A stretch of 64,000 nt of DNA. Origin: Opitutaceae bacterium UBA2377 (GTDB taxonomy: Bacteria; Verrucomicrobiota; Verrucomicrobiia; Opitutales; Opitutaceae). Positions 60,833 to 64,000 of this stretch are shown here, in pieces (the stretch's first letter is position 1; the number at the start of each line of letters is the position of its first letter). A program made the position numbers and the translations under genes. The notes beneath the pieces were generated by a model, which was given only the letters and a program-made list of their open reading frames with translations, was not told the origin of the DNA and searched no databases. The stretch lies in NCBI GenBank assembly GCA_002344205.1, contig DDSZ01000003.1, positions 1 through 64,000 of the forward strand. The letters are read 5' to 3'.

Positions 60833-62241
60833 ACGGAAATTCCCCGCAACGACTGCGCAAGGTCCTGCTGCCGGCCGCCCTCGTGGCGGGGGACACCTTG
60901 TTCGCCTTCGGGGCGCTCGCGCTCGGTTACTGGCTGCGCTACGCCTCGCCCGTCGGCCGCCTCGGCCTCGAGGTGCCCGATGCCACCTTCCGCACCTATC
61001 TGCCGCTGCTGCTCGTCGGCGTCGCCTTCCTTATCGCCGCCTACGCGCAGCTTAACCTCTACACCGAGCGGCTGCTGCTCCGGAAATTCCAAAGCATCGC
61101 CCTCATCGTCAAGGGCACCTCTCTCTGGTTTGCTGCCTATCTGGGCCTGTCGCTGGTGCTGAAGTTCGATCCGCCCATCTCGCGGCTTTTTGTCGTCATC
61201 GGCTTTGTCTGCGTCATCGCGGTCATGGCGGTGTGGCGCTCGCTGTTTTATTTTTTGCTGACCCGTCCCGCTTGGCGCGACCGGGTGCGGCAGCGCGTGG
61301 CCGTGCTCGGCTGGAACGACGAAGCGCGCAACCTCACCGAGACTCTCACCGCCGATCCTGCCCACCCCTACCGCTTCTGCGGCGTCATCCCGCTGCCCGA
61401 CGAAACCGTCCCGCCGCAGGTGCTCGGCACCCTCGCCGATCTCGAGACACTCCTGCGCGCCCACCAGATCGATGTGCTCGTCGCCGCCCGCTCCGACCTG
61501 CCGCGCGATATCATGATCCGCGCGGTGGAAACCTGCGAGCGCACCTACACCGAGTGGAAGGTCATCCCCTCGTCGTTCCAGATCCTGCTCAGCGGACTGC
61601 GCCTGCAAACCATCGGTCGGCTGCCTGTGCTCGGCATCGAGGAACTCGCGATCAACCAGCTTTTCAACCGCGCCCTCAAACGCGCCGTCGATATTACCGG
61701 TGCGCTCACCGGCCTGATCCTCGGCGCGCCCGTCGCCCTTGTGCTCGCCATCCTTATCAAGCTCGAATCGCCCGGCGGTCCGGTCCTCTTTCGCCAGATC
61801 CGCGTCGGCGCCGGCCACCGCCCGTTCACGCTCTGGAAACTCCGCAGCATGACGCCCGACGCCGCGGCCACCGACCACGCCCGCCAAAGCACCGCCCGGC
61901 AGGACCCACGTTTGCTGCGGCTCGGCGCATTCATGCGCAGTTGGAACCTCGACGAGGTCCCGCAGTTCTGGAACGTCCTGCGCGGCGACATGAGCCTTGT
62001 CGGCCCGCGCCCCGAGCGCCCCGTCCACGTGGACCGGCTCGCGCACGCAATCCCGCACTACCTGCCGCGGCACCTCGTGAAACCCGGCATGACCGGCTGG
62101 GCGCAGATCAACGGCCTGCGCGGCGAGACCGACCTCGCGCGCCGCATCCAGCACGACATCTATTACATCGAGAACTGGTCGCTCTGGCTCGACCTGCAAA
62201 TCCTCGCCCTGACCTTCGTGCGCTGGCGCAACGCCTACTGA
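60829..62241 (+). CDS. Undecaprenyl-phosphate glycosylphosphotransferase (WcaJ/WbaP-like)
   Basis: A 470-residue initiating enzyme of polysaccharide synthesis. Four N-terminal helices (about 10-115) are followed by a Rossmann-like domain (VAVLGWNDEARNLTETLTAD). The C-terminal bacterial sugar transferase domain has KRAVDITGALTGLILGAPVA, GGPVLFRQIRVGAGHRPFTL, WKLRSM, WNLDEVPQFWNVLRGDMSLV and GPRPERPVHV. It transfers hexose-1-phosphate to undecaprenyl phosphate. Translationally coupled to the Wzy-like gene. Confidence 0.95.
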   Translation: MNGNSPQRLRKVLLPAALVAGDTLFAFGALALGYWLRYASPVGRLGLEVPDATFRTYLPLLLVGVAFLIAAYAQLNLYTERLLLRKFQSIALIVKGTSLWFAAYLGLSLVLKFDPPISRLFVVIGFVCVIAVMAVWRSLFYFLLTRPAWRDRVRQRVAVLGWNDEARNLTETLTADPAHPYRFCGVIPLPDETVPPQVLGTLADLETLLRAHQIDVLVAARSDLPRDIMIRAVETCERTYTEWKVIPSSFQILLSGLRLQTIGRLPVLGIEELAINQLFNRALKRAVDITGALTGLILGAPVALVLAILIKLESPGGPVLFRQIRVGAGHRPFTLWKLRSMTPDAAATDHARQSTARQDPRLLRLGAFMRSWNLDEVPQFWNVLRGDMSLVGPRPERPVHVDRLAHAIPHYLPRHLVKPGMTGWAQINGLRGETDLARRIQHDIYYIENWSLWLDLQILALTFVRWRNAY

Positions 62242-63146
62242 GGCCGCACCCGGCGTGAGGCGCTGAGAGCGGCACGGAAGCGGGCGAGGTGCTTCCACGC
62301 CCCGAAAGTGGACCGCCATTTCCAGCGCGAGAGCCAGGTTGCGCCGAAATGCTTCAGATACACGTCGCGGTTGGCGTCGAAGATGGCCGCTGACATCGCT
62401 TCGAACTCCTTCGCCACGCTCACGCCTTTGAGATGTGTGATGCAGACGCGCCCGTCATAAACAATCCGATGACCCGCGCGCCCCACGCGGATGCACAGAT
62501 CGATGTCGTCGCCATACATGAAGAACCGCTCGTCAAATACCGCGCCGCCCGGCTCCGCGACCGCAGTGAGCATGTCGCGACGGCCGAGCATGAAGGCGCC
62601 GTTGATCATGCCCACGTCGTAGGTGCCGCCGGTGGGCAGGTGCGTGAGGTTGTAGCCGCTGAAAAGCGCCGTGCCCGGAAATGCCGTCGCCAATCCCGTC
62701 GCCCGGCAAAACCCGTCCCACACCGACGGCACCGAACGCCGGCAGGCGAGGTCCATGCTCCCGTCGGCCAGTTCGAGCCGCGGCGTAATCAGCCCGATGC
62801 CGGGTTCGTCCCGCACCCGCCGCAGGCAATGCGCCAGTGCCATAGCGTTCACGACAGTGTCGGGGTTGAGGAACAACACGCACTCGCCGGTCGTGCGGCG
62901 AAAGCCGAGATTGTTCGCCCGGCCAAAACCGAGATTCGCCTCTGGCGACACGCAGTCCACCCAAGGAAACTCACCCCGCACCCAATCCACGGTGCCGTCC
63001 GCATTGCGAGAGTTATCCACCACCACGACCTCAACCACCCGCCCGAGCAGCTCCCGCGGCAACGAGCCGAGGCAGGCCGGCAGCTCGTAGCGCGACTGAT
63101 ACGCGACGATGATGACCGAGAGGATCGGGATCGGGTCCGCGCTCAT
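62235..63146 (-). CDS. Family 2 glycosyltransferase
   Basis: A 303-residue GT2 enzyme from ATG 63146. Opening LSVIIVAYQSRYELPACLGS, then VVVVDNSRNADGTVDWV, NLGFGRANNLGFRRTTGECV, the metal-site variant FLNPDTVV, and later FMYGDDIDLCIRVGRAGHRI. This is the rhamnosyltransferase-type pattern. It overlaps convergently with the glycosylphosphotransferase gene by seven bases and is coupled (four-base overlap) to the upstream glycosyltransferase. Confidence 0.93.
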   Translation of the reverse strand: MSADPIPILSVIIVAYQSRYELPACLGSLPRELLGRVVEVVVVDNSRNADGTVDWVRGEFPWVDCVSPEANLGFGRANNLGFRRTTGECVLFLNPDTVVNAMALAHCLRRVRDEPGIGLITPRLELADGSMDLACRRSVPSVWDGFCRATGLATAFPGTALFSGYNLTHLPTGGTYDVGMINGAFMLGRRDMLTAVAEPGGAVFDERFFMYGDDIDLCIRVGRAGHRIVYDGRVCITHLKGVSVAKEFEAMSAAIFDANRDVYLKHFGATWLSRWKWRSTFGAWKHLARFRAALSASRRVRPQ

Positions 63147-64000
63147 GACATCGGTCCGCTTTTGCCGCACAGCCCATGCCAGGTGCCACGCATAATCGCC
63201 TTCACCTTGGCCCACCGTTGCGCCTCGAACAGCAGCACGCGCGCGAGGTTATACCACGCGAAGCAGAAATCGAACATCGCCCAATGCGGCACGGCGAACG
63301 CATGCCTGCGCCAAGCGGCGATGCGGTTGCGTGCCATGTAATAGTGCCGGAACGGCGCGTGGTTCATCGGCCGAAAATCCCGTCCCAGCAGCACCCGCTC
63401 CTGCCGCGCCCCGAGCCGGTGCCGCAGCACCGCGTTGCCGGCCACCGCCACCGTCCGTCCCGCGCGAATCACCCGCAGGCAGTATTCCGTGTCGATATAG
63501 TCGATGAAAAATCGGTCGTCGAACCGGCCCAGCTCCTCCCAAGCCGTGAGATCAAACAACGAACCGGAAGTCACCGCCATCGTCACCGCCGGCAGATCCC
63601 GGCCCGTGCAAGCCACCCGTTGGAACAAGAACGGCAGCGCCGGATGCTTCGTCACCCAACGATAGTTCGCCGGCTCCGAGCCCTCCTCCTGCACCCGCGG
63701 ACAGATCACCACGGCTTGCGGCATGGTCTGGGCCGCCTGCCACAACGCACGCACCATGCCCGGCTCGGGCTGGCTGTCCTGGTCGAAGGTCAGCGCCCAC
63801 ACAAATCCCTGCGCCCGTGCCCAGGCTAGTCCACGGTTGAGTGCCGTCGCTACGCCGACATTTCCGTCCATCGACAGCCATGTGACTCCCGACACAGTCT
63901 CAAGCCGGGCGCGGAGGTCCGTCGGGCAACCGTTGTCCGCCACCACCACCCGGCCGCACTCGCGGATCAGTGCGCGCACGTTCTCCTCCACATTGGGGTC
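63143..64000 (-). CDS. Family 2 glycosyltransferase, N-terminus beyond the window
   Basis: The frame is open to the window edge, with visible start DPNVEENVRALIRECGRVVV, which is already the interior of the domain. DNGCPTDLRARLETV, GNVGVATALNRGLAWARAQG, FDQDSQPEPGMVRALW and FFIDYIDTEYCLRVIRAGRT match RfbN/RfbF-type rhamnosyltransferases, with DQDSQ as the DxD-like metal site. It is the first of two cotranscribed glycosyltransferases in a surface polysaccharide locus that continues out of the window. Confidence 0.9.
   Translation of the reverse strand, partial: DPNVEENVRALIRECGRVVVADNGCPTDLRARLETVSGVTWLSMDGNVGVATALNRGLAWARAQGFVWALTFDQDSQPEPGMVRALWQAAQTMPQAVVICPRVQEEGSEPANYRWVTKHPALPFLFQRVACTGRDLPAVTMAVTSGSLFDLTAWEELGRFDDRFFIDYIDTEYCLRVIRAGRTVAVAGNAVLRHRLGARQERVLLGRDFRPMNHAPFRHYYMARNRIAAWRRHAFAVPHWAMFDFCFAWYNLARVLLFEAQRWAKVKAIMRGTWHGLCGKSGPMS

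Overview
The window is GC-rich and densely packed. It looks like a chromosomal segment of a Verrucomicrobiota bacterium, most likely class Opitutia, family Opitutaceae. This is an inference from gene content (FloA/NfeD raft operon, RodZ next to FtsK, PhyH/AraC pair, DUF2264, DUF1343 and Gfo/Idh genes with sugar isomerases), high GC and protein flavour; no rRNA marker is present. I see no tRNA, rRNA, CRISPR array or transposase gene. Many start codons are preceded by C-rich sequence ending in CCATG instead of a purine-rich Shine-Dalgarno.

Layout. 0-1.4 kb: end of a sugar ABC importer (ATPase tail, permease). 1.4-4.3 kb: grpE-dnaJ and a class I mannose-6-phosphate isomerase. 4.4-7.9 kb: ftsK translocase and a RodZ-like protein. 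8.0-11.6 kb: a four-gene membrane-raft operon (NfeD protease, short NfeD, FloA, a coiled-coil membrane protein). 11.7-14.0 kb: aldose epimerase, Rieske ferredoxin and two orphan membrane proteins. 14.2-18.4 kb: divergent PhyH/AraC, then an Rrf2-cysK-serine acetyltransferase cysteine cluster. 18.4-21.8 kb: cytochrome b562-like protein, ALDH7-type dehydrogenase and an unrecognised partner. 21.9-28.6 kb: beta-helix protein, methyltransferase, divergent LysR/SbtA-like transporter, two RNA methyltransferases, rhodanese. 28.7-31.6 kb: an AT-richer hypothetical gene, a HigBA toxin-antitoxin module bounded by a duplicated piece of the adjacent SDR gene, and a BON protein.

31.6-43.8 kb is a carbohydrate region: AraC regulator divergent from a fucose/arabinose-isomerase-like gene, then a tight run of DUF2264, GH32 fructan/sucrose hydrolase, DUF1653, glycerate kinase, DUF2062, a DUF1343/NamZ lipoprotein and a D-2-hydroxyacid dehydrogenase, followed by a sugar isomerase/epimerase and a Gfo/Idh oxidoreductase. 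43.8-51.5 kb is the accessory region. It holds a lower-GC AAA ATPase plus subtilisin pair that matches the IetAS anti-phage/plasmid-incompatibility type, a hydrolase, DUF2200, a second XRE-containing two-gene cassette between two 200-bp direct repeats, each containing a MITE-like element with 14-bp inverted ends, a hydrolase remnant, a rhomboid protease, and several families of dispersed palindromic repeats. 51.5-58.3 kb: VWA-type exported protein, sensor histidine kinase, periplasmic MsrB, XseA and a TVP38-family protein. 58.4-64 kb: start of a surface polysaccharide locus (O-antigen-ligase-like/TPR protein, polyprenyl glycosylphosphotransferase, two family 2 glycosyltransferases).

The most notable point is that two unrelated toxin-antitoxin-like cassettes (29.5-30.1 kb and 49.1-49.7 kb) each sit between direct repeats that contain the end of the neighbouring gene. 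This suggests a shared way of acquiring small cassettes in this genome, near a probable defence system and an accumulation of palindromic repeats.
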